In this document: piece by piece, positions 14,991 through 22,936 of the stretch
Layout: each line of letters starts with the position of its first letter
How positions within the stretch are numbered: the stretch's first letter is position 1
From: Treponema sp.
GTDB lineage: Bacteria > Spirochaetota > Spirochaetia > Treponematales > Treponemataceae
Assembly (NCBI GenBank): GCA_016293915.1
Contig: JAEDCY010000027.1
Location: 1-34,538, forward strand
DNA: 34,538 bases
Reading direction: 5' to 3'
The notes under the pieces: model-generated
The model's input: only the letters and a program-made list of their open reading frames with translations
Databases searched by the model: none
Told to the model about the DNA's origin: nothing
Made by a program: the position numbers and the translations under genes

Positions 14991-15038
14991 TATTTATAGT
15001 GGTTTAGACAGGCTCAATCACCTCAAAAGGAGACCACC

Positions 15039-15380
15039 ATGATAGACAAAGCCGAAATCAATAAGACTCTGAAAACCTTTAATTCCTGCGTTCCATTCTT
15101 CATTGCAATGAGCGATGAATACCGGCAGCAGCTCATTATGGATATTGCAGAAGCAGGCAAAGAAGGCATAAATGTTTCTAATCTTTCAGCAAAATCAAAG
15201 CTGTCTCGCCCGGCTATTTCACATCATCTGAAGGTCCTTAAAGACACTGGTCTTATCAAGCCGCTCAAGGTTGGTACGCAAATTTTTTATCAGTTGAGTT
15301 TAAGTGAGAATTTTAAAACTGTTTCTAATTTGATTAATTCAATGGAAAATATTCTAAAAAAGATTAACGAAGCTAAATAA
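15039..15380 (+). CDS. ArsR-family transcriptional regulator
   Basis: 113 residues, cytosolic DNA-binding dimer. The winged helix-turn-helix is INVSNLSAKSKLSRPAISHHLKVLKDTGLIKPLKVGTQIFYQL (about 49-92), with the recognition helix around SRPAISHHLKVL. Only one cysteine is present (C17), so it lacks the classical ELCVCDL metal site and is unlikely to be a metal sensor of that type. Start ATG 15039 follows AAAAGGAG. Own promoter and two operator candidates suggest autoregulation. Its 3' end overlaps the convergent rsmE gene by 8 bases. Target genes other than itself are not visible. Confidence 0.9.
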   Translation: MIDKAEINKTLKTFNSCVPFFIAMSDEYRQQLIMDIAEAGKEGINVSNLSAKSKLSRPAISHHLKVLKDTGLIKPLKVGTQIFYQLSLSENFKTVSNLINSMENILKKINEAK

Positions 15381-16110
15381 TTTCTAATTCAGACAAAATT
15401 ATTGCGCCGGCTACTGTTGCTGCGGTTTCTGTTCTCATTATTCTCTCTCCCATTCCACAGCGTATAAAACCTTTTGATTCAAGCAGAGAACGCTCACGAT
15501 TTGTCCAGCCGCGTTCACTACCAATCGCAGCCACTACCCGCGCCCCTTCTGTCACAACATTTTTTTTCTGCCTTACAGCATCTGCAAGCCGAGCCACAGG
15601 ATTTACATTATCCAGAGCAAGTAAAAGTCCTTCCCCCCCCAGAGCCTTTAAGCATTCATCCAAAGTTTTATATAAACAAAGCTCCGGCACATGGGTACTG
15701 CCGGCCTGAACAGTTCCATCCAGAAGCATTTTATAAGCAGCCCCATGCTCTACAAGATTGGACTGCATATAAGACTTTTCGCCAAGGTCTGTTCCGGTCA
15801 AATAAACACGAGCAGCCCCTAAAGCAGCAATATCACGCAAAAGTCTTTTTAGCTGAATAGGACGAGGAAAACCTATTATCATTTCAAGAGAAGAAAGCGG
15901 CTTTCCATCTCCTCCGGCAGAAAACTCAAATTTTATACCTTCATCAGTTATTTCCCGAATCACAGCCGTTCCGCTCTGACCTCCAATAATTCCGGCAGTA
16001 AAAGTATCGCCAGACTTTTTATGAAGAACTTTTATTATATGCTGGGCACGTTCATCACACAGTGGCAGAGGATTTGAGATTTCGTCTTCAGTAAATAGGC
16101 AAATGTTCAT
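15373..16110 (-). CDS. rsmE: 16S rRNA (uracil-1498-N3) methyltransferase RsmE
   Basis: 245 residues from ATG 16110 (MNICLFTEDEI); the 10 extra upstream codons do not fit the family. N-terminal PUA-like part: CDERAQHIIKVLHKKSGDTF. The SPOUT knot: AAIGSERGWTNRERSLLESK followed by RCGMGERIMRTETAATVAGA, the family's SAM-binding signature. Also QLKRLLRDIAALGAARVYL and TDLGEKSY. It acts on assembled 30S subunits. It ends convergently with the ArsR gene and lies last in a minus-strand group after the TPR gene. Confidence 0.93.
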   Translation of the reverse strand: MNICLFTEDEISNPLPLCDERAQHIIKVLHKKSGDTFTAGIIGGQSGTAVIREITDEGIKFEFSAGGDGKPLSSLEMIIGFPRPIQLKRLLRDIAALGAARVYLTGTDLGEKSYMQSNLVEHGAAYKMLLDGTVQAGSTHVPELCLYKTLDECLKALGGEGLLLALDNVNPVARLADAVRQKKNVVTEGARVVAAIGSERGWTNRERSLLESKGFIRCGMGERIMRTETAATVAGAIILSELEII

Positions 16111-16204
16111 AAAAAACTTCGATTGTAGCGCTGCTCGCATAGTCTCGCAGCTTGAGCCATTCTTTCGATAATCCTAAAATGGCCCGCTGTCGCAGCCCAT
16201 TTTT

Positions 16205-16227
16205 TAACGGATTTTCGATTTTAGGCT
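16205..16227 (-). repeat. 23-bp stop-codon element, copy 1
   Basis: Identical to 28539-28561 on the plus strand. It overlaps the TAG stop of the TPR gene and begins AGCCTAAAATCG. It is followed on the minus strand by AAAAATGGGC...GCCCATTTTAGG, which makes a longer hairpin (to about 16173). Confidence 0.85.
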
Positions 16228-17584
16228 AATTAAACATATTGATTCGTTTCAATATCTTTACCAGGTCTTCTTTTTCTATCAGATCAATCGGGCGACCATC
16301 AATAAATTTGTGGGCACTTTCAGAAAAGCTTCCCATTGTTATACAAACACCGTTATCACACTTTGCATCGCGCAGCTTTCCATGGAACTCGCGGATATTG
16401 ATATCTCCAATAACATTCTGAGTCCTGTAGAAGCGGAAAATCTGTTTTGCTTCCCATTTAGGATTTTCAATTTCACAGATAATTTCTACACTTTCAGAAG
16501 CAACCTGAACATCTTCAACTTTTACGAAAGAATCTTTGTAGTAAGCTGAAATTAACTTTCGGCAAAGCGCAACAAAATCACTTGTACCAGAAAGAAGATA
16601 TGTCTGAAGATTTTTATTCTGATTCAATTCAGAATAACGGCTGATAAGAGTATCAACATCCTTATACTGTGCCTTAGTCGCCTGAATCTGACGCAGATAT
16701 GTAAGACCTTTCGAAATATCATTCATTGCAATACAAGTGTTTGCAAGACGATATTTAATCTGCAGCATAATCTGCGTCTGAATAGTCGGCAGACGAAGTG
16801 CAATTTCATAATCCTTTACAGCGTTTGTGTAATCTTTAACACGCTCGTGCATTTTTCCTGCTTCGAGACATGACTGTGCACCAAACTCAGGATCCGGACG
16901 CAGATGCATAAAAACCTTAAGAGCCTTATCCCCCATTCCACATTCGGTCATAGCAACAGCCATATCAAAAAGGATTTCTTTATTTGATGGATTTTCATCC
17001 AGAACTCGCTTAAGGAATGGAAGACTATCGCGGAATTTCTGAGACTTAAAAAGGGCCTTACCAAGAAGCTCGTTCACTTCATTGTTCTCAGGCTGCATTA
17101 TCTTTGCTTTCTTGAAACAAAAAACTGCCTTATCATAAGTTCCAGCCTTCAATAAAGCACGACCAAGATACATGTTACAATCAAAATCATCAGGCGCTTT
17201 TTTTAGAGAAAGCATAAGGGAGCTTATGGCATCTTCATTTTTATCCAGATTATAAGCAGCCATACCCATTCGCAAAGTACATTTAGCAATATCTACATCA
17301 AGATGAGCTGATGAAATATCATAAAGAGTTTTATAAACATTCCATACCTTTTCCCAGTCTTTTTCACTAAAATAGATATCACCAATGAGCAGAAGTGCAG
17401 AAACATTATGCGGATCATGTGCAAGCTTTTTTTCCGCTTCTTTGAGAATAGCAGATTTTCCTTTCTTCTGGATTTTCTGAAAAACTTCCTGTCCTTCTTC
17501 CGATTTATTAAAATTCTTAAGTGTAATAATAATCACAACAAGAAGAAGTGCAGCAATAACAGCTATCAGAATAGAAAATATCAT
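16226..17584 (-). CDS. Membrane-anchored TPR protein with Mrr-like C-terminal domain
   Basis: 452 residues. One N-terminal membrane segment (MIFSILIAVIAALLLVVIII, 1-22), then TPR-type helical repeats over about 50-320 (VSALLLIGDIYFSEKDWEKV, DFDCNMYLGRALLKAGTYDK, NNEVNELLGKALFKSQKFRD and others). The C-terminal ~110 residues resemble the Mrr-type restriction-endonuclease-like fold (ISAYYKDSFVKVEDVQV ... FHGKLRDAKCDNGVCITMGSFSESAHKF, GRPIDLIEKEDL). Such domains can be non-catalytic; the lysine/aspartate set is not clearly complete. AGGGAG precedes the ATG. Only 24 bases separate it from the aminotransferase stop, so co-transcription is likely. Function unknown. Confidence 0.85.
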   Translation of the reverse strand: MIFSILIAVIAALLLVVIIITLKNFNKSEEGQEVFQKIQKKGKSAILKEAEKKLAHDPHNVSALLLIGDIYFSEKDWEKVWNVYKTLYDISSAHLDVDIAKCTLRMGMAAYNLDKNEDAISSLMLSLKKAPDDFDCNMYLGRALLKAGTYDKAVFCFKKAKIMQPENNEVNELLGKALFKSQKFRDSLPFLKRVLDENPSNKEILFDMAVAMTECGMGDKALKVFMHLRPDPEFGAQSCLEAGKMHERVKDYTNAVKDYEIALRLPTIQTQIMLQIKYRLANTCIAMNDISKGLTYLRQIQATKAQYKDVDTLISRYSELNQNKNLQTYLLSGTSDFVALCRKLISAYYKDSFVKVEDVQVASESVEIICEIENPKWEAKQIFRFYRTQNVIGDINIREFHGKLRDAKCDNGVCITMGSFSESAHKFIDGRPIDLIEKEDLVKILKRINMFN

Positions 17585-17608
17585 TCTTAAAACTCCCTTA
17601 TAAGTTTT

Positions 17609-18781
17609 CTATCGTCCTGTTTTTTCTTTTACAAGGCAGGCAAGTCTTTCCATTGCAACCTTGATTCTATTAATATCCGTAGCATAGCAACATCGGATAA
17701 ATCCTTCACCACCATAGCCAAAACAGGTACCTGGAACTACTGCAACATTATACTTTGAAATAGCCTCTGTCGCAAATTCTTCACTGGTCATTCCTGTAGG
17801 GCGAATATCTGGGAACATATAAAAAGCTCCTTCCGGCTCAACGCAAGGCAAGCCCATATCAACAAAAGCCTTATGCATAATGTTGCGGCGCTGCTGGTAG
17901 CTTACGCGCATTTTTTCAACTTCATCCCAGCCGTGGCGCAAGCCTTCTGCAGCCGCATACTGGCTGAAAATCGGCGGACAAATAGAAGAATAAGCATGAA
18001 GCTTACAGCACTGTACGAGTAAGTCATGAGGAGCCGCAATATAACCAATACGCCAGCCAGTCATAGCAAAAGACTTAGAAAAGCCGTTGAAAATAATTGC
18101 GTAGTCTTTCATTCCAGGGAACTCGCCAACCGATACATGCTTGCGTCCATCATAAAGCAACTCGCAGTAAATCTCGTCGCTCAAACACCAGATCTGATGC
18201 TTCTTTACAACCTCTGCAATTTTTGCAAGCTCTTCGGCAGGAATAATACGGCCGGTCGGGTTACTTGGCGAACAGAACATAACAGCCTTAGTTTTCTCTG
18301 TACAGGCAGCTTCAATCTGTTCTGCTGTAGGGTAAAAACCGTTCACACTAGTATCCAGATGAATAACCTTAGCATCGCAGAGAGTCGCAAGCGGCTGGTA
18401 AGAAACATAACAAGGCTCGCAGACAATAATCTCATCGCCCGGGTTCAAAATAGAACGAAGCACAAGGTCCAGCCCCTCACTCGCCCCAATAGTCGGCAGA
18501 ATCTCAGTTTTAGGATCGTAGTAAAGCTTATAGCGTTCAAGGTATTTTGCAATTTCCTCGCGCAGCTCAATCAAGCCCCAGTTAGATGTATAAGAAGTGT
18601 GCCCCTTTTCCAGATGGTAAAAAGCCTCTTCCCTCATAATCCATGGAGTCGGAAAGTCAGGCTCACCGACACCCAGCGAAATAATATCATCATGTCCAAT
18701 GCAAAGCTCAAAAAACTTACGGATTCCAGAAGGCGGAATTTCCATCATCTTTGAGCTGAATTTATCTTCTCGTGTATTCAA
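17609..18781 (-). CDS. Class I/II PLP-dependent aminotransferase
   Basis: 390 residues if translation starts at TTG 18781, preferred because GGAG lies 6 bases upstream, in the same context as the iorB start; an ATG at 18805 has no site. PLP fold: SNPTGR, LSDEIYCEL (D202), NGFSKSFAMTGWRIGY with Schiff-base lysine K236, and a C-terminal RCCYA with the substrate-carboxylate arginine. It resembles PatA/YugH-type enzymes that transaminate aromatic amino acids or alanine. An Lrp-family regulator lies just upstream, as in the yugG-yugH pair of Bacillus. It probably feeds 2-oxo acids to the IorAB island. Confidence 0.9.
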   Translation of the reverse strand: MNTREDKFSSKMMEIPPSGIRKFFELCIGHDDIISLGVGEPDFPTPWIMREEAFYHLEKGHTSYTSNWGLIELREEIAKYLERYKLYYDPKTEILPTIGASEGLDLVLRSILNPGDEIIVCEPCYVSYQPLATLCDAKVIHLDTSVNGFYPTAEQIEAACTEKTKAVMFCSPSNPTGRIIPAEELAKIAEVVKKHQIWCLSDEIYCELLYDGRKHVSVGEFPGMKDYAIIFNGFSKSFAMTGWRIGYIAAPHDLLVQCCKLHAYSSICPPIFSQYAAAEGLRHGWDEVEKMRVSYQQRRNIMHKAFVDMGLPCVEPEGAFYMFPDIRPTGMTSEEFATEAISKYNVAVVPGTCFGYGGEGFIRCCYATDINRIKVAMERLACLVKEKTGR

Positions 18782-18804
18782 AATATTCTCCAAAATAATT
18801 ATCA

Positions 18805-18890
18805 AGGAGGGCGGAGCCCCGCCCTACGCTCGCACTGCGTTGCTCGCTACCCCACCCAGCGGGGGACACCCCGCAACGCCCCCAGTCTTA
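18805..18890 (+). repeat. Dispersed intergenic repeat related to R1/R2
   Basis: AGGAGGGCGGAGCCCCGCCC hairpin start, GCTCGCTACCCC centre and CCCCGCAACGCCCCCAG end. It lies between the Lrp and aminotransferase genes. Confidence 0.75.
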
Positions 18891-18898
18891 ACAATCGT

Positions 18899-18960
18899 GT
18901 CATGCTGAACTTGATTCAGCATCTCTTTAACAGATCCCGAATCAAGTTCGGGATGACAGC
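18899..18960. repeat. Double hairpin repeat (GTCATGCTGAAC family)
   Basis: Two adjacent palindromes: GCTGAACTTGATTCAGC and CCCGAATCAAGTTCGGG, flanked by GTCAT and ATGAC. The second arm pair is the complement-type relative of the first. Confidence 0.75.
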
Positions 18961-18965
18961 GTTCT

Positions 18966-19451
18966 TTATGACTGAACAGACTCTCTTCGGTCTCTCTCAT
19001 CCTCAACATAAACAATGTCGTTTTCTTTATAAGTTTTCAAAACAAAGTTAGTCTTAGTTGAGCGAACACCTTCAAGAGTAGAAAGCTTTTCGCTTACAAA
19101 AAGGGCAACATCTTTAAGATTGTCACCTTCAATCAAAACTTTAAGGTCGTAACCGCCGCTCATAAGGTAAAGCGACTTAACCTGTGGAAAGCGGTAAATT
19201 CTATCCGCAATGGCATCAAAGCCGTGCTCACGCTGCGGCTGAACCTGAATCTGAATTTCCGCGACAACCTTGTCCTTCGCGACTTTATCTTTTTCCGGGT
19301 TTACAATGGCGGCATACTTGAGAATAACTCCGTCGTCTTCAAGCTTCTTAATAATCTGCTTAACCTCGTCCGTAGTTTTCTTTGTCATAGCAGCAATGTC
19401 TTCGATTGAAAGACGTGCATTCTGACGCAGTAAATCAAGTATCTCTTCCAT
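18966..19451 (-). CDS. Lrp/AsnC-family transcriptional regulator
   Basis: 161 residues. N-terminal helix-turn-helix (LLRQNARLSIEDIAAMTKKTTDEVKQIIKKLEDDGVILKYAAIVNPEK) and a C-terminal RAM/ACT-like effector domain (VVAEIQIQVQPQREHGFDAI ... YLMSGGYDLKVLIEGDNLKDVALFVSEKLSTLEGV). It binds an amino-acid effector in the family and probably controls the adjacent aminotransferase and perhaps itself. A strong promoter is at 19487-19515. The ribosome-binding site is poor (GGGGG before TTCCTTT-ATG). Confidence 0.92.
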   Translation of the reverse strand: MEEILDLLRQNARLSIEDIAAMTKKTTDEVKQIIKKLEDDGVILKYAAIVNPEKDKVAKDKVVAEIQIQVQPQREHGFDAIADRIYRFPQVKSLYLMSGGYDLKVLIEGDNLKDVALFVSEKLSTLEGVRSTKTNFVLKTYKENDIVYVEDERDRRESVQS

Positions 19452-19486
19452 AAAGGAACCCCCGAATATATAAAAATTAATGAGAT

Positions 19487-19515
19487 ATTATACTATTAAC
19501 GGGAGGTTTATACAA
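19487..19515 (-). promoter_or_regulatory. Promoter of the Lrp/AsnC gene
   Basis: Minus strand TTGTAT (19510-19515), 17-base spacer, perfect TATAAT (19487-19492). The -35 region and the next bases (ATTGTATAAACC) are identical to those of the gltX promoter. Confidence 0.75.
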
Positions 19516-19534
19516 TTATAAGTGATGCACATGA

Positions 19535-19749
19535 CAGGGCTTCTGCATTATAAAACGAATTTGTGAAAACATGGCTTCCGGTCGCGGCTTCGTGGTACAA
19601 AACCGCGCAATAATGCGCTACACGCTTTTTGTGGTATAGAAACTATTACACCTGCCGCTTCCGCGGCAGCCACAAAAAGAGTGTTTTTGTACCACGCCCC
19701 GCTCCCTTGCGCCAAGATTACGTAAATCTTTTATAATGCGGAAGCCCTG
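19535..19749. mobile_element. Long MITE-like palindromic element (215 bp)
   Basis: The ends CAGGGCTTCTGCATTAT and ATAATGCGGAAGCCCTG match the termini of the 91-bp elements at 26034 and 32334. The left ~85 bases also resemble them (GGCTTCCGGTCGCGGCTTCG... CCGCGCAATAATGCG). The centre is a large imperfect palindrome (GCTTTTTGTGG ... CCACAAAAAG). No clear target duplication. A further partial end lies at about 19756-19783. Confidence 0.75.
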
Positions 19750-19814
19750 TGCACGGCTACTGCATTACAAAAGATTTAAGTAAGCTGTCCTCCCTGTTAA
19801 TTTGTGACAATTAA

Positions 19815-19843
19815 TTGCATTAATAGTTTATCCATAATATACT
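19815..19843 (+). promoter_or_regulatory. Promoter of the DUF362 gene, apparently leaderless
   Basis: TTGCAT (19815-19820), 17-base spacer, TATACT (19838-19843). The ATG starts 6 bases after the -10 box, where transcription should begin, and no ribosome-binding site exists. Confidence 0.65.
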
Positions 19844-19849
19844 AATTGC

Positions 19850-20962
19850 ATGACCTCAACCGTAGCGCTTCAAAAGTGCGATGAATATGATTTTGACAAA
19901 GTTCTCACCTGCATAAAAAAAATGCTTGAACTGGTTCCACCTCCAGATGTTTGTGGAAAAACAGTTCTTCTTAAGCCTAACATTCTTTACCCTAAAGCAC
20001 CTGAACTTGCAGTTTGCACTCACCCGGTTGTTGTAGGAGCAGCTGTTCGAGCTTTTGTAGAACTTGGAGCAGCTCGTGTTATTGCCGGTGAATCGCCCGC
20101 AATTGCAGGCTCAGCTACTGCCGCAAAAGCAACAGGCATGTATGAACAGGTTATTAAGAACGGCGGAGAATGGGCAGATTTTAAAGAAGCTGTCAGTATC
20201 CCCTGCCCGGACGGTAAGGTTGTAAATAATCTCGATTTTGCAAAACAGTTTCTTGAAGCTGATATTGTAGTTTCCCTTTCAAAGCTAAAGAGTCATCAGC
20301 TTATGACTTATACCGGCGCCATGAAAAATCTTTTTGGTCTGATGATTGGTCTTGAAAAAGCCGGCTGTCATTACCGCTTTTCTAAGAAAGAAGATTTTGC
20401 CGCTTTTCTTACAGATCTTGTTTTAGCTGCAAAGCCCGGCTACGCAATTATGGATGCAATTGTAGGAATGGACGGTCCCGGCGGTCCAGGAAGCGGAGAC
20501 CCTATAAAACTCGGTTTTCTTGCCGCCTCTGATAATATTCTGGCGCTGGACTGGAAGTGCGCTTCGCTGGTAGGCTACAACCCGCATGATATTTTGAATC
20601 TGCAGGATGCGTTGAAGCGCGGCGTATGGTTGAAAAGTCCAGCGGAAATTACAACGAGCGGCGCGGCGGAAGAGGACTGCCGTTCTACAAGCTTCCGCAT
20701 TGTACGGGACTCTAAAGCTCTGTCTAATCAGATGCCGGGCTTTATAAACTTTCTGGCCGAAAAGCTTCTTATGAAAACGCCGCATTTTAATGCCGGAAAG
20801 TGCAAAAAATGCCGCCGCTGCGAACAGATCTGCCCGGCTCACATTATAAAAATGGAAGGAGCAGACTCCACGGCCCGCCTTGCAGACAAATCAAAATGCC
20901 TGCACTGCTTCTGCTGCCACGAAATCTGCCCCGCCGACGCAATTAAACTGCGCCGCTTCTAA
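19850..20962 (+). CDS. DUF362 protein with two C-terminal 4Fe-4S clusters
   Basis: 370 residues, cytosolic. The DUF362 domain covers about 1-280 (VLLKPNILYPKAPELAVCTHP, GESPAIAG, DIVVSLSKLKSHQLMTYTGAMKNLFGLMIGLEKAG, MDAIVGMDGPGGPGSG). It is followed by a ferredoxin-like tail with CKKCRRCEQICP (about 317-328) and CLHCFCCHEICP (about 351-362). The biochemical role of DUF362 is not established; linkage to ferredoxin-dependent metabolism is common. Here it lies next to the ferredoxin-reducing IorAB group but on the opposite strand, with its own promoter. The 3' part is more GC-rich than the 5' part. Confidence 0.88.
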   Translation: MTSTVALQKCDEYDFDKVLTCIKKMLELVPPPDVCGKTVLLKPNILYPKAPELAVCTHPVVVGAAVRAFVELGAARVIAGESPAIAGSATAAKATGMYEQVIKNGGEWADFKEAVSIPCPDGKVVNNLDFAKQFLEADIVVSLSKLKSHQLMTYTGAMKNLFGLMIGLEKAGCHYRFSKKEDFAAFLTDLVLAAKPGYAIMDAIVGMDGPGGPGSGDPIKLGFLAASDNILALDWKCASLVGYNPHDILNLQDALKRGVWLKSPAEITTSGAAEEDCRSTSFRIVRDSKALSNQMPGFINFLAEKLLMKTPHFNAGKCKKCRRCEQICPAHIIKMEGADSTARLADKSKCLHCFCCHEICPADAIKLRRF

Positions 20963-20990
20963 AAAAAAGACCCCGAAACAAGTTTCGGGG
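20961..20990 (-). terminator. Intrinsic terminator of the ACT/paaK group
   Basis: On the minus strand CCCCGAAA-CTTG-TTTCGGGG (20971-20990) is followed by TC and eight T. The hairpin itself is a copy of the GTCATGCTGAAC-type repeat family, here used as a terminator. The T-run overlaps the end of the DUF362 gene. Confidence 0.85.
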
Positions 20991-21022
20991 TGACAGTCAT
21001 ACTGAACTTGTTTCAGCATCTG

Positions 21023-21454
21023 TTATAAGTTTACAAGTTCGTCCTGACCAACCATTCTGATTCCAGCTTTCTCCAGCACACTCTCAGTCTCAGGCACATC
21101 TGTACACCTGATAATCATATAAGCCGAACTCGACTTACGTCCGGTGAAACCGTACATATATTCTACATTGCGGCCGTTATCAGCAAGAATCTTAAGAATC
21201 TTATTCAGGCTTCCTGCCTCATCCGGAATCTCAATCGCAATTACCGGAGTAACCTTTACGATGTAATGAGAGCGTTCCAGAGCTCCCCGCACCGAAGCAG
21301 CATCATCCACGATAATTCGCGCAATTCCAAAATCACTTGTATCAGCCAGGCTCATTGCCCGCATATTAATATTATGAGTTGCCAGAACATTTGTAAATTC
21401 TGCCAAAGCATTCTTTCTGTTTTCGATAAAAATTGAAATCTGTTCTATTGTCAT
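21023..21454 (-). CDS. Tandem ACT-domain protein
   Basis: 143 residues from ATG 21454, which has GGAGG 7 bases upstream. Two ACT domains: QISIFIENRKNALAEFTNVLATHNINMRAMSL (about 4-36) and VIAIEIPDEAGSLNKILKILADNGRNVEYMYGF (about 70-102). ACT domains bind amino acids; stand-alone pairs like this are often encoded beside phenylacetate-CoA ligase and IorAB genes, as here, and probably sense an aromatic amino acid. It follows paaK on the same strand and ends at the terminator at 20961-20990. Confidence 0.88.
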   Translation of the reverse strand: MTIEQISIFIENRKNALAEFTNVLATHNINMRAMSLADTSDFGIARIIVDDAASVRGALERSHYIVKVTPVIAIEIPDEAGSLNKILKILADNGRNVEYMYGFTGRKSSSAYMIIRCTDVPETESVLEKAGIRMVGQDELVNL

Positions 21455-21515
21455 ATTCTTCCTCCTATTCAAGCTATTAGCTAAAAGCTATTAGCTATTA
21501 GCTTTTACATAACCG

Positions 21516-22826
21516 CTAGTCATGTAACTTTCTAGTATCAATTACTCTCTTAGCCTTGCCTTCACTTCTCGCAATGCTCTTCGGTGCAACCAGAGTAACC
21601 TTAGCTTTAATTTGAAGAACGTTCAAGAGTGCGGCTTCAAGCTGCTTTTCTGCCTTGTTTACTTCAGAAACCACATCGCTGAACTTTTCAGCTGTCATTT
21701 CTACCTTGATTTCGAAGGTATCTGTGTTGTTTACGCGACCAACGTGAATCTCGTAGTTTGCAGGGTAACCGTTCTGCATAAGAACACCCTCAATCTGGCT
21801 TGGGAATACGTTAACACCGCGGATAATAAGCATATCATCTGTACGCCCCATTGGCTTACTCATGCGCACAAAAGTACGGCCACAGGCACAAGGAGCACGG
21901 TTGAGAACGCCGATATCCTTTGTGCGGAAGCGCATCAGAGGGAAGGCCTGCTTTGTAATTGCAGTGAATACCAGCTCGCCCTTCTCGCCATCCGGCAGAC
22001 GCTTTCCGGTTTTCGGGTCAATTGTTTCGATAATAAAGTGATCTTCGTTTACGTGCATGCCGGCCTGCTCTGCACATTCGTAAGCAACGCCAGGTCCCAT
22101 AACTTCTGTAAGACCGTAAATATCGTAGGCTTTGATTCCAAGAGATTTTTCTATGTCGTGGCGCATTTCTTCGGTCCATGGTTCTGCACCAAAGATACCG
22201 GCTTTAAGATGGATGTCTGCCGGGGTGAGCCCCATCTCTTTAAGGGTTTCGCCAAGGTAAGCAGCGTAGGACGGCGTACAGGCAAGCACTGTTGATTTTA
22301 AATCCTGCATGAAGGTAATCTGACGCTGGGTGTTTCCGCTGGAAATCGGAATTACTTCAAGACCAAGCTTAGTTGCTCCGCCGTGAACTCCAAAGCCTCC
22401 TGTAAAAAGTCCGTAGCCGTAGGCAGTCTGCAGAACATCATTTTCATCACAGCCGATTGCTACCAGCTGGCGGGCAGTACAATCATCCCAGATGTCCAGG
22501 TCTTCTTTTGTGTAGCCTACAACAATCTGCTTACCAGTTGTTCCTGATGAAGCGTGAATGCGCACAACCTTGCTCATTGGAACAGCAAAAAGTCCGTATG
22601 GGTAAGTTGCACGAAGGTCGTCCTTGCAGGTGAACGGGATTTTATCAAGGTCGTCGAGGCCTTTAATATCGTCCGGAGTAACACCTGCTTCTTCGCAGCG
22701 CTTTCTGTAGTATTCTACATTTTCATAAACATGGCGGAAGTTTTTTGCCAGTCTCTCGCCCTGGAGCTTACGAAGCTGCTCCAAAGGCATACATTCTGAT
22801 TCTTTCTGATAATATTTTAAGTTCAT
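21516..22826 (-). CDS. paaK: Phenylacetate-CoA ligase-like acyl-adenylate enzyme
   Basis: 436 residues from ATG 22826 (GAGG 7 bases upstream); the 20 extra open codons upstream are read from a palindromic repeat. ATP-binding loop RIHASSGTTGKQIVVGYT (89-106), YGYGLFTGGFGVHGG, KAYDIYGLTEVMGPGVAYEC, RFRTKDIGVLNRAPCACGRT and RGVNVFPSQIEGVL, all typical of PaaK. The family forms aryl-acetyl-CoA from aryl-acetate, CoA and ATP. Beside IorAB it may run in reverse to make ATP from aryl-acetyl-CoA; that direction is inference. Confidence 0.92.
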   Translation of the reverse strand: MNLKYYQKESECMPLEQLRKLQGERLAKNFRHVYENVEYYRKRCEEAGVTPDDIKGLDDLDKIPFTCKDDLRATYPYGLFAVPMSKVVRIHASSGTTGKQIVVGYTKEDLDIWDDCTARQLVAIGCDENDVLQTAYGYGLFTGGFGVHGGATKLGLEVIPISSGNTQRQITFMQDLKSTVLACTPSYAAYLGETLKEMGLTPADIHLKAGIFGAEPWTEEMRHDIEKSLGIKAYDIYGLTEVMGPGVAYECAEQAGMHVNEDHFIIETIDPKTGKRLPDGEKGELVFTAITKQAFPLMRFRTKDIGVLNRAPCACGRTFVRMSKPMGRTDDMLIIRGVNVFPSQIEGVLMQNGYPANYEIHVGRVNNTDTFEIKVEMTAEKFSDVVSEVNKAEKQLEAALLNVLQIKAKVTLVAPKSIARSEGKAKRVIDTRKLHD

Positions 22827-22842
22827 ATGTTCCTCGTTCAAC

Positions 22843-22936
22843 GGTGGTTTCGATACGTCCTTCGGACACTCAACCACCGTATTCACAGTTTTACCGGTGG
22901 TTGAGTACCTGCAAAGGCAGGCCTATCGAAACCACC
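22843..22936. repeat. Two oppositely oriented GGTGGTT...AACCACC palindromes
   Basis: 22843-22878 (GGTGGTTTCGATACGTCC...ACTCAACCACC) and 22896-22936 (GGTGGTTGAGTACC...CCTATCGAAACCACC). The second is a reversed relative of the first. They lie just upstream of paaK. Confidence 0.85.

Noticed and set aside
18026..18754. 242-codon plus-strand open frame
   Set aside because: Antisense to the aminotransferase; no ribosome-binding site or family resemblance.
21612..22295. 227-codon plus-strand open frame
   Set aside because: Antisense to the PaaK-like gene.
22827..22886. N-terminal extension of the PaaK-like protein
   Set aside because: Repeat-derived, while ATG 22826 has a good ribosome-binding site and matches the family start.
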